Shown here: positions 17,082-25,352 of the stretch, piece by piece
Layout of the letters: each line of letters opens with the position of its first letter
How positions within the stretch are numbered: position 1 is the stretch's first letter
Source: Pseudomonas sp. CFBP 13711
Lineage (GTDB): Bacteria > Pseudomonadota > Gammaproteobacteria > Pseudomonadales > Pseudomonadaceae
NCBI RefSeq assembly: GCF_014842265.1
Contig: NZ_JACYVI010000004.1
Location: 351,549-415,548, forward strand
Length of the DNA: 64,000 nt
Direction of reading: 5' to 3'
The notes under the pieces: model-generated
Database searches by the model: none
What the model saw: only the letters and a program-made list of their open reading frames with translations
What the model was told of the DNA's origin: nothing
Position numbers and translations under genes: made by a program

Positions 17082-18152
17082 ATGACGTGCACAGCCTCAC
17101 AACGGATCGCGCCGGACCTGGTGAAAGCCTACTGGCATCCGCTTTGCCTGAAGTCGCAAGTGGCCGACGACAAGGATTTTGTGCGCTTCAATGTGCTGGA
17201 TTTCGAAGTCGTGGTTTTCAATGACGCGGGCAATCTGATCGCCTTCGACAACCGCTGCCCCCACCGGGGGACGCGGTTTTTCACCGAAGACGCAGGCCAG
17301 CAACGGATTCTGTGTCCCTATCACGGCTGGAACTACGCCGCCGGACAGCTGCGCATCCCTGACGCCAAGCGTTTCGTCGGTTGTGACATCGGCAGCGCCA
17401 GCCTGAATTTCTTCAAGCTGGCGACCTGTGGCGAGCTGGTGTTTTTTGCCATCGAACCCCGGGCGTCGCTGCCTGACCAGTTGGGTCAGCACATCTTCAC
17501 CTTGCTTGAGCAGACCACCCCGGATTTGAACAAGCCCTCGGATTTCAATCGCTACGTGTTTGAAGCCGACTGGCCGATTGCCCTGGAAAACGCCCTCGAG
17601 CCGTACCACATCCCCCTCGTGCACCGGGACACCCTCGCGACCCTGAAACTGGGCATCGGCGAGAATGTGTTTTACGGCGAGAACTCCATCTGGTACGCCC
17701 CGGTGGAGAACGAGAAAGTCGCCCGACGGCTGGAAAGCCTGTCGCGCTTTTTCACCCCGAGGGAGGCCTACGCGGGGTACGTGAGCCTCTTTCTGTATCC
17801 GTTTTCGATGCTGTCCTCGACTTACGGTTACTCGTGGTCGATGCAGAATTTCTTTCCTTCTGCACAACCCGACCGGACCTGGTTCACCAGCCAGCTGTAC
17901 CCGCTGCGGGCCGCGTCCGAGCGATACGACGAGATCGTGTCCACGTTCATGACGTCCACGGCCGAGAACAACCGGACCGTGTTCGAAGAAGATCACACCA
18001 TCTGCAAACGAATTCCTGGCGACACCTGGTCCTGGAATGCCCCGCGGTATTACAGCTCGCTGGAAGCCAAGCTTCTGCATTTTCGGGCGTCCTGCGCGGA
18101 GTGGGCACGACAGGCCGGTGCCGTCACAACGGTTGACGAGGAACGGGTATGA
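17082..18152 (+). CDS. Rieske non-heme iron oxygenase
   Basis: The 356-residue protein has an N-terminal Rieske [2Fe-2S] domain with C59-P-H61-R-G and C78-P-Y-H81-G-W. The catalytic domain carries a mononuclear iron pair His176 and His181 in EPYHIPLVH; an Asp in EEDHTICKR may complete the triad. It resembles single-component-type Rieske oxygenase alpha subunits, but no reductase or ferredoxin gene is adjacent, so electrons must come from elsewhere. It could hydroxylate or demethylate the sugar or acyl group. The stop overlaps the KAS III start (ATGA). It is an unusual member for a flagellin glycan cluster. Confidence 0.88.
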   Translation: MTCTASQRIAPDLVKAYWHPLCLKSQVADDKDFVRFNVLDFEVVVFNDAGNLIAFDNRCPHRGTRFFTEDAGQQRILCPYHGWNYAAGQLRIPDAKRFVGCDIGSASLNFFKLATCGELVFFAIEPRASLPDQLGQHIFTLLEQTTPDLNKPSDFNRYVFEADWPIALENALEPYHIPLVHRDTLATLKLGIGENVFYGENSIWYAPVENEKVARRLESLSRFFTPREAYAGYVSLFLYPFSMLSSTYGYSWSMQNFFPSAQPDRTWFTSQLYPLRAASERYDEIVSTFMTSTAENNRTVFEEDHTICKRIPGDTWSWNAPRYYSSLEAKLLHFRASCAEWARQAGAVTTVDEERV

Positions 18153-19252
18153 GTAGCGTCACTGGCAGTAGCGCTGACGCAGTGCGCAGCATTGCCAACG
18201 TCAAAATCAGGGGCATCGCCTGTGCGCTGCCCAAGGGCGTGTCGGATGTCGCGGACCTGACCGGGCGCTTCGGCGACGAGAGCATCGCCAAGATCATGGC
18301 CAGCACCGGCATCGAGCGCCGGCATGTGGTGCAGGACGAATGCACGTCGGACCTGTGTGTCGAGGCGGCCGAGCGTCTGTTGGCGGATCTGGCCATCGAC
18401 AAAACGTCCATCGACACGCTGATCTTCATCACCCAGACCCCGGACTACGTGCTCCCGGCCACCGCCTGCACCTTGCAACGGCGCCTCGGTTTGCCGGTCA
18501 CCACCGCCGCGCTCGATGTGAACATGGGCTGCTCGGGTTACGTGTATGGACTGTGGATGGCGTCGGCGATGATCGCCGGTGGCGGCAGCCGACGCGTACT
18601 GCTGCTGGTCGGCGACACCATCAGCAAACTGGTAGCGCCGGGCGATCGCTCGGTGGCCGCGCTGTTTGGCGATGCCGGTTCCGCCACGTTGCTCGACCAC
18701 GATGACACCGTTGCCGGCGCGCCTTTCGTGCTTGGCACCGATGGCCGTGGCGAGAAGAACCTTATCGTGCCCGGCGGCGGGTTTCGTGACCGCAAGGGGG
18801 CCGATGGCTCCACCAGTGAAGACGATGTGCGTGGCCCGTTCGACCTGTACATGAACGGCACCGAGATCTTTGCCTTCACCCTGGCCCGCGTGCCGGGGCT
18901 GGTGCGCACCCTGGAAAAGCACGCCGAGGAACAGCAACGCTCCATCGACAAATATGTGTTCCATCAGGCCAACCGCTTCATGCTCGAGCACTTGTCGAAG
19001 AAGACCAAGTTGCCGGCGGAAAAGGTCGTGCTCAATCTGCAGAACGTCGGCAACACCAGCAGCGCGTCGATTCCCTTGGCGTTGAGTCTTGGCGCGAATG
19101 CGGCCACGGCCGACAGCGGCTCGACCCTGCACGGCCAGCACTTGCTCGCCGGTTTCGGCGTGGGGTATTCGTGGGCCGGTTGCATCGTCGATCTCGACAA
19201 CACGTGGATCAGCCCGCTGACGCTGGTCGGCACAGACAGTAGCGAGGCGTAA
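18149..19252 (+). CDS. 3-oxoacyl-ACP synthase III (KAS III), copy 1
   Basis: The 367-residue condensing enzyme has the FabH-type triad intact: Cys128 in NMGCSGYVYGL, His272 in FHQANRFM and Asn302 in VGNTSSASIP. It would condense an acyl-CoA primer with malonyl-ACP to a 3-ketoacyl-ACP, using the ACP encoded upstream. It is coupled to the Rieske gene by ATGA overlap and abuts the reductase gene. In the P. syringae viosamine locus a single KAS III makes the acetoacetyl-ACP precursor of the 3-hydroxybutyryl group; here there are two different copies. Primer specificity cannot be read from the sequence. Confidence 0.9.
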   Translation: MSSVTGSSADAVRSIANVKIRGIACALPKGVSDVADLTGRFGDESIAKIMASTGIERRHVVQDECTSDLCVEAAERLLADLAIDKTSIDTLIFITQTPDYVLPATACTLQRRLGLPVTTAALDVNMGCSGYVYGLWMASAMIAGGGSRRVLLLVGDTISKLVAPGDRSVAALFGDAGSATLLDHDDTVAGAPFVLGTDGRGEKNLIVPGGGFRDRKGADGSTSEDDVRGPFDLYMNGTEIFAFTLARVPGLVRTLEKHAEEQQRSIDKYVFHQANRFMLEHLSKKTKLPAEKVVLNLQNVGNTSSASIPLALSLGANAATADSGSTLHGQHLLAGFGVGYSWAGCIVDLDNTWISPLTLVGTDSSEA

Positions 19253-20014
19253 GTGCAGAGCAATCCTTTTTCCCTGGACGGCATGTCCATCCTGGTCACC
19301 GGCGCGTCTTCCGGGATCGGCCGTGAAGTGGCGATCTGGCTGAGCCGACAGGGCGCACGAATCGTCGCCGTGGCCCGTGACGCTCAACGCCTGGAAGAAA
19401 CCCTGAGCCAGTTGCAAGGCGAAGGGCATTCGGTCGAAGTCTTTGATTTTCTGGGTGGCGGCGATGTCTCCGCCTGGCTGAAAGCACTGTCGCGCAACGG
19501 CTCGCCATTCGACGGTCTGGTGCATGCGGCAGGCGTGCAATTGCCGCTGCCGATTCGGGCCATGGGCCTGGATCACTGGGAAACCATTTTCGCCACCAAC
19601 GTCACGTCCGGTTTTTCCCTGATCAAGGCGTTCAGGCAAAAAGGCGTGTGCCGCAACCCGTCGAGCATCGTCATGCTGTCGTCGGTCATGGCTCAGGTCG
19701 CCCAACCCGCGTTGATCGGTTACTGCGCGAGCAAGGGCGCGGTTGAATCCATGGTTCGCGCCGCCGCCCTTGAGCTGGCGCGGGAAGGCATTCGCGTCAA
19801 CGCCATTGCGCCCGGCGTGATCAAAACCGAAATGGCGGAGAAACTCGAAGGCCTGGTCGGCGAAGACGCCATGGCCGCCATCGAACGCAAACATCCGCTG
19901 GGGCTCGGTCATCCGCTGGACGTGGCCTACGCCGTCAATTATCTGCTGTCACCGGCCGCGCGCTGGGTCACGGGTACGTCGCTGGTTGTCGATGGAGGTT
20001 ACCTGGCCGAATGA
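19253..20014 (+). CDS. SDR-family 3-oxoacyl-ACP reductase
   Basis: The 253-residue short-chain dehydrogenase has TGASSGIG at 16-23 for NAD(P)H binding, HAAG near 90-93 in place of NNAG, and the catalytic Ser143, Tyr156 and Lys160 (YCASK). NAIAPGVIKTEM is the usual post-catalytic loop. The start is a GTG directly after the stop of the KAS III gene, so translation is coupled. It most likely reduces the KAS III product to 3-hydroxyacyl-ACP before transfer to the amino sugar. The stop overlaps the next start by ATGA. Confidence 0.9.
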   Translation: MQSNPFSLDGMSILVTGASSGIGREVAIWLSRQGARIVAVARDAQRLEETLSQLQGEGHSVEVFDFLGGGDVSAWLKALSRNGSPFDGLVHAAGVQLPLPIRAMGLDHWETIFATNVTSGFSLIKAFRQKGVCRNPSSIVMLSSVMAQVAQPALIGYCASKGAVESMVRAAALELAREGIRVNAIAPGVIKTEMAEKLEGLVGEDAMAAIERKHPLGLGHPLDVAYAVNYLLSPAARWVTGTSLVVDGGYLAE

Positions 20015-20652
20015 ACACCAAAAAACTCATTATCGTCGGCGCAGGCGGGCTGGGCCGTGAGGTCCATTCCTGGCTCAAGGACTGGGTCGAGCACAACCCG
20101 GATTACGTCATTGGCGGCTTCATTGATGACGGGAGCCTGTCGCTCAATCGCTTCAATCATTACGCCGACATCCTCTCGACCATCGACGCCTACGAACCGG
20201 CGGACGATGAGCTGCTGCTCTGCGCCATCGGCAAGCCCGCCGACAAGAAGTACGTGGTGGAAAAGCTGCTGGCCAAGGGCGCGGCGTTCTTCACGCTGAT
20301 TCACCCGACGGCCATCGTTGGCGAGAACGTGACGATCGGGCAGGGCGTGCTGGTCTGTCCGTTTTCGGTGCTGTCGGTTGATCTGGTCGTTGGCGATTTC
20401 GTCACGATCAACTCGCTGTGCACCGTCGGCCATGACACCGTCATCGGCCAGTTCTCGACCCTCAGCGGGCACTGTGATCTGACCGGCGGCGCGGTGCTGG
20501 AAGACGAAGTGTTCCTCGGTTCGCGCGCCTCCGTGCTGCCCAAGGTGCGCGTCGGAAAAGGGGCTGTGGTCGGCGCCGGCAGCGTGGTGCTGCGGGCGGT
20601 CAAACCCGGCAGCGTGGTTTTCGGTGTGCCGGCCAAGTGCATCTCAGGATAA
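20011..20652 (+). CDS. NeuD/VioB-like sugar N-acyltransferase
   Basis: The 213-residue protein has an N-terminal Rossmann-like sugar-nucleotide-binding domain (IIVGAGGLGREV at 7-18). A left-handed beta-helix of hexapeptide repeats follows (about 97-200: IHPTAIVGENVTIGQG, then VGDFVTINS). His141 in VGHDTVIG corresponds to the catalytic His of PglD-type enzymes. It likely acylates the 4-amino group of dTDP-viosamine. Given the neighbouring ACP, KAS III and reductase genes, the donor is probably 3-hydroxyacyl-ACP rather than acetyl-CoA, but that is inference. It overlaps the reductase stop by ATGA and ends 7 bases before the next gene. Confidence 0.85.
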   Translation: MNTKKLIIVGAGGLGREVHSWLKDWVEHNPDYVIGGFIDDGSLSLNRFNHYADILSTIDAYEPADDELLLCAIGKPADKKYVVEKLLAKGAAFFTLIHPTAIVGENVTIGQGVLVCPFSVLSVDLVVGDFVTINSLCTVGHDTVIGQFSTLSGHCDLTGGAVLEDEVFLGSRASVLPKVRVGKGAVVGAGSVVLRAVKPGSVVFGVPAKCISG

Positions 20653-20659
20653 GAACCAC

Positions 20660-21679
20660 ATGCCTACCTACGCTCGAATCGCCGAAATCGAATACGAATT
20701 GCCCGAGGGCGTGCTCGACAACCAGATGCTGGCCGAAGCGTTTCCGGAGTGGGACGTCGACAAGATTTTCCAGAAGACCGGGATCAGCCAGCGGCACATC
20801 ATTGCCGACGACGAGACCGCCTCGGACCTGGCGTTTCGCGCCTGTGAAAAACTTTTCGCCAACAGCGCCACGGCGCGAGAGCAAATCGACTGCCTGATCT
20901 ACTGCACCCAAAGCCCCGATCACATGCTCCCGGCCACCGCCTGCATCCTGCAGCATCGCCTGCAACTGTCCCAGCACTGCGCCGCGTTCGATTTCAATCA
21001 GGGTTGTTCGGGGTTTATCTACGGGCTGGGCATTGCCAAGGGCTTCATCGAATCCGGCCAGTGCAAGAACGTGCTGCTGATCACCGCCGAAACCTACAGC
21101 CGCTACATCAACCCCCGAGACAAGAGCGTGCGTACGCTGTTTGGCGACGCCGCTGCGGCCACGCTCATCAAAGCGTCGGACGAGGAGGGGCCTTGCCTCG
21201 ATCGTTTTCGCTACGGCAGCGACGGCGCCGGGGCGAACAACCTGATCGTACCCATGGGCGCTGCCCGCCGGCCGTTCGATGCAGAACAGATGCCCGTCGA
21301 GTACGAAGACGACAGCGGCAATGTCCGTTCGGACGCGGACCTGTACATGAACGGCCCGGCGATCTTCGAATTCTCCATGACCCGGGTCCCGGCCTTGTTC
21401 GCCTCACTGTTCGACGAGCAGTTCACGGTCGAGTCTTCCGACCTGTTCGTCTTTCACCAAGCCAACCAGTTCATGCTCGAAGCGCTGCGTCGTCGACTGA
21501 AGCTGGCGCCGGAGAAATTCATCACCGAATTCAAACACTGCGGCAACACGGTGTCGTGCAGCATTCCGATTGCGCTGAAAGAGTCCCTGAAGAAAGGCCA
21601 GGTGCAACCCGGCAGCGTGATCACGGCGGTGGGGTTCGGCGTGGGGTATTCGTGGGGTGGCTGCGTGATTCGCTGGTGA
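20660..21679 (+). CDS. 3-oxoacyl-ACP synthase III (KAS III), copy 2
   Basis: This 339-residue paralogue of the KAS III at 18149 also has a full triad: Cys116 in NQGCSGFIYGL, His266 in FHQANQFM and Asn296 in CGNTVSCSIP. The two differ through most of their length, so this is not a recent duplication. The ATG at 20660 follows AGGATAAG; an earlier in-frame start at 20624 would overlap the acyltransferase. It may extend the chain a second time, use a different primer, or act as an acyl transferase, as some KAS III-like enzymes do. It is the last gene of the rightward operon, closed by a strong terminator. Confidence 0.88.
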   Translation: MPTYARIAEIEYELPEGVLDNQMLAEAFPEWDVDKIFQKTGISQRHIIADDETASDLAFRACEKLFANSATAREQIDCLIYCTQSPDHMLPATACILQHRLQLSQHCAAFDFNQGCSGFIYGLGIAKGFIESGQCKNVLLITAETYSRYINPRDKSVRTLFGDAAAATLIKASDEEGPCLDRFRYGSDGAGANNLIVPMGAARRPFDAEQMPVEYEDDSGNVRSDADLYMNGPAIFEFSMTRVPALFASLFDEQFTVESSDLFVFHQANQFMLEALRRRLKLAPEKFITEFKHCGNTVSCSIPIALKESLKKGQVQPGSVITAVGFGVGYSWGGCVIRW

Positions 21680-21727
21680 GCGAAGGCGTCACCCTCCGGC
21701 GCGTAAGGTGACTGTTCAGCCGCACGC

Positions 21728-21758
21728 AAAAAGGGCTCCACGAAGGAGCCCTTTTTTA
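21728..21758. terminator. Bidirectional intrinsic terminator
   Basis: The stem GGGCTCC / GGAGCCC with loop ACGA is flanked by A-run and T-run on opposite sides, so it can stop both the rightward KAS III operon and the leftward glycosyltransferase operon that converge here. Confidence 0.92.
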
Positions 21759-21759
21759 T

Positions 21760-24700
21760 TCAGCGGTCCAGCAACACCTGGAGCCAGCGCTGCAGATACG
21801 CCTCATCCATAATCCAGTCACTCATCACGCGCTGCTTCAATGCCTGCCCGAGTCGTTTTGATTCGTCCAGATCGTTGAGGTGCTGGTCGATCGCGTCGGT
21901 CCAGTCGGCAGTCGTGTTGTGTACCCGCGTCAGCGGCAGATTGTTGCGCAGGCCCTGCACGTCGGTGGCGATGACCGGATAGCCACAGGCGCCGAATTCC
22001 AGTGCCAGGCGGCAGCTTCTGTATTCGCCGAACACGTCGTCGCCGGCGGGAATCAGGGCGAGGTCCAGGTCGAGACACGCCAGCACGCCGGGATACAGGA
22101 CACCTTCCACCGGGCTGCGCCATTCATGAACATAAGGGCGCAGGGCCTGCGGGCACGGGCCCATGATAATCCACTCGACCCGGTCGGCGAAGGCCTTGAT
22201 CACGTCCGCAATCAACGCCAGATCGTTCACCTCAGCCTGCGTGCCGACCCAGCCGATCCGTGGCTTGTCGTGGGGCAGCGAATGGCACTGCACTCGCCGC
22301 CAGTGCTCGCTCAGCCGGGTTTCGATGACGTCAATGTGCGGATGCAATGCGCTTAGTTCGTCGGCCAGCCCTGTGCTGGACACCACCACCTTGTCCATCA
22401 GCGCAAGGCTGGCCTCGAGACCGGCACGCACCTGTTGCGCTGAAGGCGCGCCGGACAATCGCTCGGCTGACGGCGGGTATTGATCCATGTCGCACAGGCG
22501 CAGCGCCTGGCTGTGAGCCTTGATCGTGCGGATGTCGTCAAGGGACGCTTCGCTCAAGGGGCATTGGAGAATCAACGCTTCCGGACGCAGGCGGGCGAAC
22601 TCGCCGAGGGTCAGGACGTCAGGCACGGACACATGCTCTATGAGCAGCGCGTCAGCGAGGGTGTCCAGCGCACCGTTCAGGCGTTGGCTCCCCGGGCAGA
22701 GGTCGTTCAGGTGGGACAGCACGATCGGCACGGGGCGCCAGCTCAGCGGCCGCCAGGTCAGCGCGGTGTTGGTTTCCAGCTGCAGGCCCTGGGCGCGGGC
22801 TGAAAAATTGTCGTTGTACGCAGGGTCATGGGCGATGTACTTCAGCCATTTGGTGTACAACGCGTGCTTTGCGTGTTCATCCGGCGCTTCGGCCTGGGCC
22901 GCTTCGTGAAGCAGCACCACGTGGGGCGTCCAGACAATCAACCGCCCGGACTCCTTCACGCGCAGGCACAGGTCGACGCCGCGATGACGATTGTTCAGCG
23001 CGCCCTCGTCCAGCCCGTCCGCCGCATCAAACAATACCCGACTGATCATCAGGCACGCATCGCTGACCGCGCTGTAATTCTGATCCACCGTCAGCCGCTG
23101 CATGTAGCCTTCGCTGGCGCCGCTCTGGCCGCGGAACGCCGGGGTGACCGGCTCGTGCAGGCCAAGGATCAGGCCCGCGTGGCGGATCGTGTTGTCCGGC
23201 GCCAGCAGTTTTGCGCCGACGATGCCGACTTCCGGCCGCTGCGCATGATTGAGCAGGTTGTCGAGCCAGTCGCCGTGCAACACGGTGGTACTGTTGTCGA
23301 GCAGCAACAAGTACTCGCCGGTCGCCTGGCGTGCGGCGCTGTTGTAGAGGGCAGAGCGGTCGAATTCGCCGGGATGACGCAGCACGCGCACCTGCTCCAG
23401 CCCCATGGCCGCGACGCCATTCAGCCAGTCAACGGCCTCAGGCGTCTGGCTGTCGTTGTCGACGATGAGGATCTCGTAATTCGGGTACGTGGTTTTTTCC
23501 AGAATGCTCTCGACGCACCGCTGCAGGAGCAGGATCTGATCCCGGGTGGCGATGATAATCGAGACCTTGGGCCGGCCCGCGTGGCCGTACTTGATCTGGT
23601 ATTGCCGGGGCCGCGTCTCAATCACCTGGCCGTTTTCATAGCCCCGGGCGAGCAAGTGGCGCTGCAGCGTTCGCGTTTCATCGGGGTTCGATTCGCGTGC
23701 GTCAGGTCGATAGGTGACCAAGGGCTCGGCAATGTGTTCGAGGCCGCCCATGCCATCGTGCTCGATCAGGCGAAGGATCAGGTCCAGCTCAAGGGCCTGA
23801 GGGTAGTGCGGGTCGAATCGGCCGGCATCGATGACCGAATAGCGGTTGAACATCCAGTGCTTGCTGGTGACGGCGGGGCAACTGAGCAGATAGTCGAGGC
23901 TGAAGTCCGGCCGCAGCATGACTTCCGACGTGTCGTCCTGGGGCTGGGCGATTTCATCGGCGAACAGGGCCCGGGTAGTCGGCCCTTCGCTGATCTTGAC
24001 CGCTGCCTTGAACAATCCGGCCACGCTCACGGTCGCGCCTGCGTCGAGCATCAGGAACCAGTCGAAACCCTGTTCGTCCATCAGTCGGTTGAGCTGCGGC
24101 GCGGGGTTGTGCCCCGTCACCGGCAGATAAATGGCGGGACTCTCCGCCACGGGTTGCGGCGTGTCACGGCTGCCGTCGTAGAGCACGAATACGCTCGGGG
24201 GCATCCAGCCGCGGGTGGCGGCTTCGACGCTGACCAGGGTCTTGATCAGCGCCTGCTGCCGATTGTGAAGGTCGCAAATGATGACCGCAAAGGTCGGCGC
24301 GCCATTGTGCTGCTGGAAGTACTGCACGATGTGCGGCTTCTGCGGCCCGGCGGGGCGTCGCTGCCAGGCCCACTCCAGAATCTGGTCCTGGCGGATCTCC
24401 GACGAGGATTTCTGCAGAAACCAGGCTCGCAGGTTAAAGGGCGCGAAGTTCTCCCGGTCACGCAGGGGGGCGACCTTTACGTCGCCGTTGTCAGCCAGCT
24501 CGCGCAGCCATCCCAGCTCTTTGGTGATGCGGTAATAGTTGGCGTGACCTTCTTTGGCGATCTGCGGCGTGGCCCTGGCGATGCTGCTGCTCTGGGTGTC
24601 GGTCATGCGGAAGCGCGACAGCGGTCGGCCGAGCAGGGCCAGATTGCCTTCTCGGAGCAGCTTGACGTACAGGCTCATATCGCCAAGCCAGTGAATAGGC

Positions 24701-25275
24701 AGACCTTTGAGCGACATGATGTCCTGACCATACGCCAACACGCTGTCGCGCCGGCACATGACCGAGCTGGGTTCACCCATGAAGGTCAACGGCAGCTCCG
24801 AGAGCAGCGCCACCAGCTCCGGCCCGTGTATGACCACGTCTTCCTGGAACGGGAAAAACGTCAGGACGTTATCACGCAGAACGTCGCCTTTCTCGTTGAT
24901 CAGTCGACGGGTGGCCGCCGCCAGGGTGATGTCCGGGTAACCGTGCAGCACGTCGACCAGCGCGCTTACACACTCGGGCTCCAGCAGGTCGTCGTCGTAG
25001 AGAAACTTGATGTACTCGCCCCGCGCCTCCCTGACCCCGCGTGCGCCGTTCAGCGCCTCGCCCAGCGAATCTTCGTTGTAGAAATAACGAACGGGAAACG
25101 GGCTGTCAGGGGTCAGTTGATCCACCAGCGCGCGAATGCCGCCGTCACGACAGTCGTCGCAGATCACGATCTCCAGCTGATCGTAATCCTGGGCGAAGGC
25201 ACTGCGCAGCGCCAACTCGAAGTACGTGGGCTTGTAGGCGGGAATGACGATGCTGACCAGGCGTGAAGCGCTCAT
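21760..25275 (-). CDS. Large multidomain glycosyltransferase, second copy
   Basis: The 1,171-residue paralogue of the glycosyltransferase at 10215 starts MSASRLVSIVIPAYKP. Its N-terminal GT2 domain has an intact KFLYDDDLLEP metal motif. A second GT2 domain lies near 590-850 (VSIIIATRDQILLLQRC, IVDNDSQTPEA) but the metal motif reads LLLDNSTTV. The C-terminal GT4-like domain contains PRIGWVGTQAEVNDLA. It lies 77 bases downstream of the vioA-like gene on the same strand, so the pair is probably an operon. It may be the transferase that adds the finished amino sugar, the role of VioT/Fgt proteins in P. syringae; which sugar it handles is inference. Confidence 0.85.
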   Translation of the reverse strand: MSASRLVSIVIPAYKPTYFELALRSAFAQDYDQLEIVICDDCRDGGIRALVDQLTPDSPFPVRYFYNEDSLGEALNGARGVREARGEYIKFLYDDDLLEPECVSALVDVLHGYPDITLAAATRRLINEKGDVLRDNVLTFFPFQEDVVIHGPELVALLSELPLTFMGEPSSVMCRRDSVLAYGQDIMSLKGLPIHWLGDMSLYVKLLREGNLALLGRPLSRFRMTDTQSSSIARATPQIAKEGHANYYRITKELGWLRELADNGDVKVAPLRDRENFAPFNLRAWFLQKSSSEIRQDQILEWAWQRRPAGPQKPHIVQYFQQHNGAPTFAVIICDLHNRQQALIKTLVSVEAATRGWMPPSVFVLYDGSRDTPQPVAESPAIYLPVTGHNPAPQLNRLMDEQGFDWFLMLDAGATVSVAGLFKAAVKISEGPTTRALFADEIAQPQDDTSEVMLRPDFSLDYLLSCPAVTSKHWMFNRYSVIDAGRFDPHYPQALELDLILRLIEHDGMGGLEHIAEPLVTYRPDARESNPDETRTLQRHLLARGYENGQVIETRPRQYQIKYGHAGRPKVSIIIATRDQILLLQRCVESILEKTTYPNYEILIVDNDSQTPEAVDWLNGVAAMGLEQVRVLRHPGEFDRSALYNSAARQATGEYLLLLDNSTTVLHGDWLDNLLNHAQRPEVGIVGAKLLAPDNTIRHAGLILGLHEPVTPAFRGQSGASEGYMQRLTVDQNYSAVSDACLMISRVLFDAADGLDEGALNNRHRGVDLCLRVKESGRLIVWTPHVVLLHEAAQAEAPDEHAKHALYTKWLKYIAHDPAYNDNFSARAQGLQLETNTALTWRPLSWRPVPIVLSHLNDLCPGSQRLNGALDTLADALLIEHVSVPDVLTLGEFARLRPEALILQCPLSEASLDDIRTIKAHSQALRLCDMDQYPPSAERLSGAPSAQQVRAGLEASLALMDKVVVSSTGLADELSALHPHIDVIETRLSEHWRRVQCHSLPHDKPRIGWVGTQAEVNDLALIADVIKAFADRVEWIIMGPCPQALRPYVHEWRSPVEGVLYPGVLACLDLDLALIPAGDDVFGEYRSCRLALEFGACGYPVIATDVQGLRNNLPLTRVHNTTADWTDAIDQHLNDLDESKRLGQALKQRVMSDWIMDEAYLQRWLQVLLDR

Positions 25276-25352
25276 CGGGTTACCTTGCGACGGATGACGG
25301 GCGCCGGTTCACGCTCATGGGGGCGGACCGGCGATGTGAATGTGGGCGCGGC

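Noticed and set aside
18050..19912. 620-codon minus-strand open frame opposite the KAS III and SDR genes
   Set aside because: No motif or ribosome site, while the plus-strand genes have complete catalytic motifs and coupled starts.
22828..25266. 812-codon plus-strand open frame opposite the second large glycosyltransferase
   Set aside because: Antisense shadow; the minus-strand protein aligns by motif with two paralogues.
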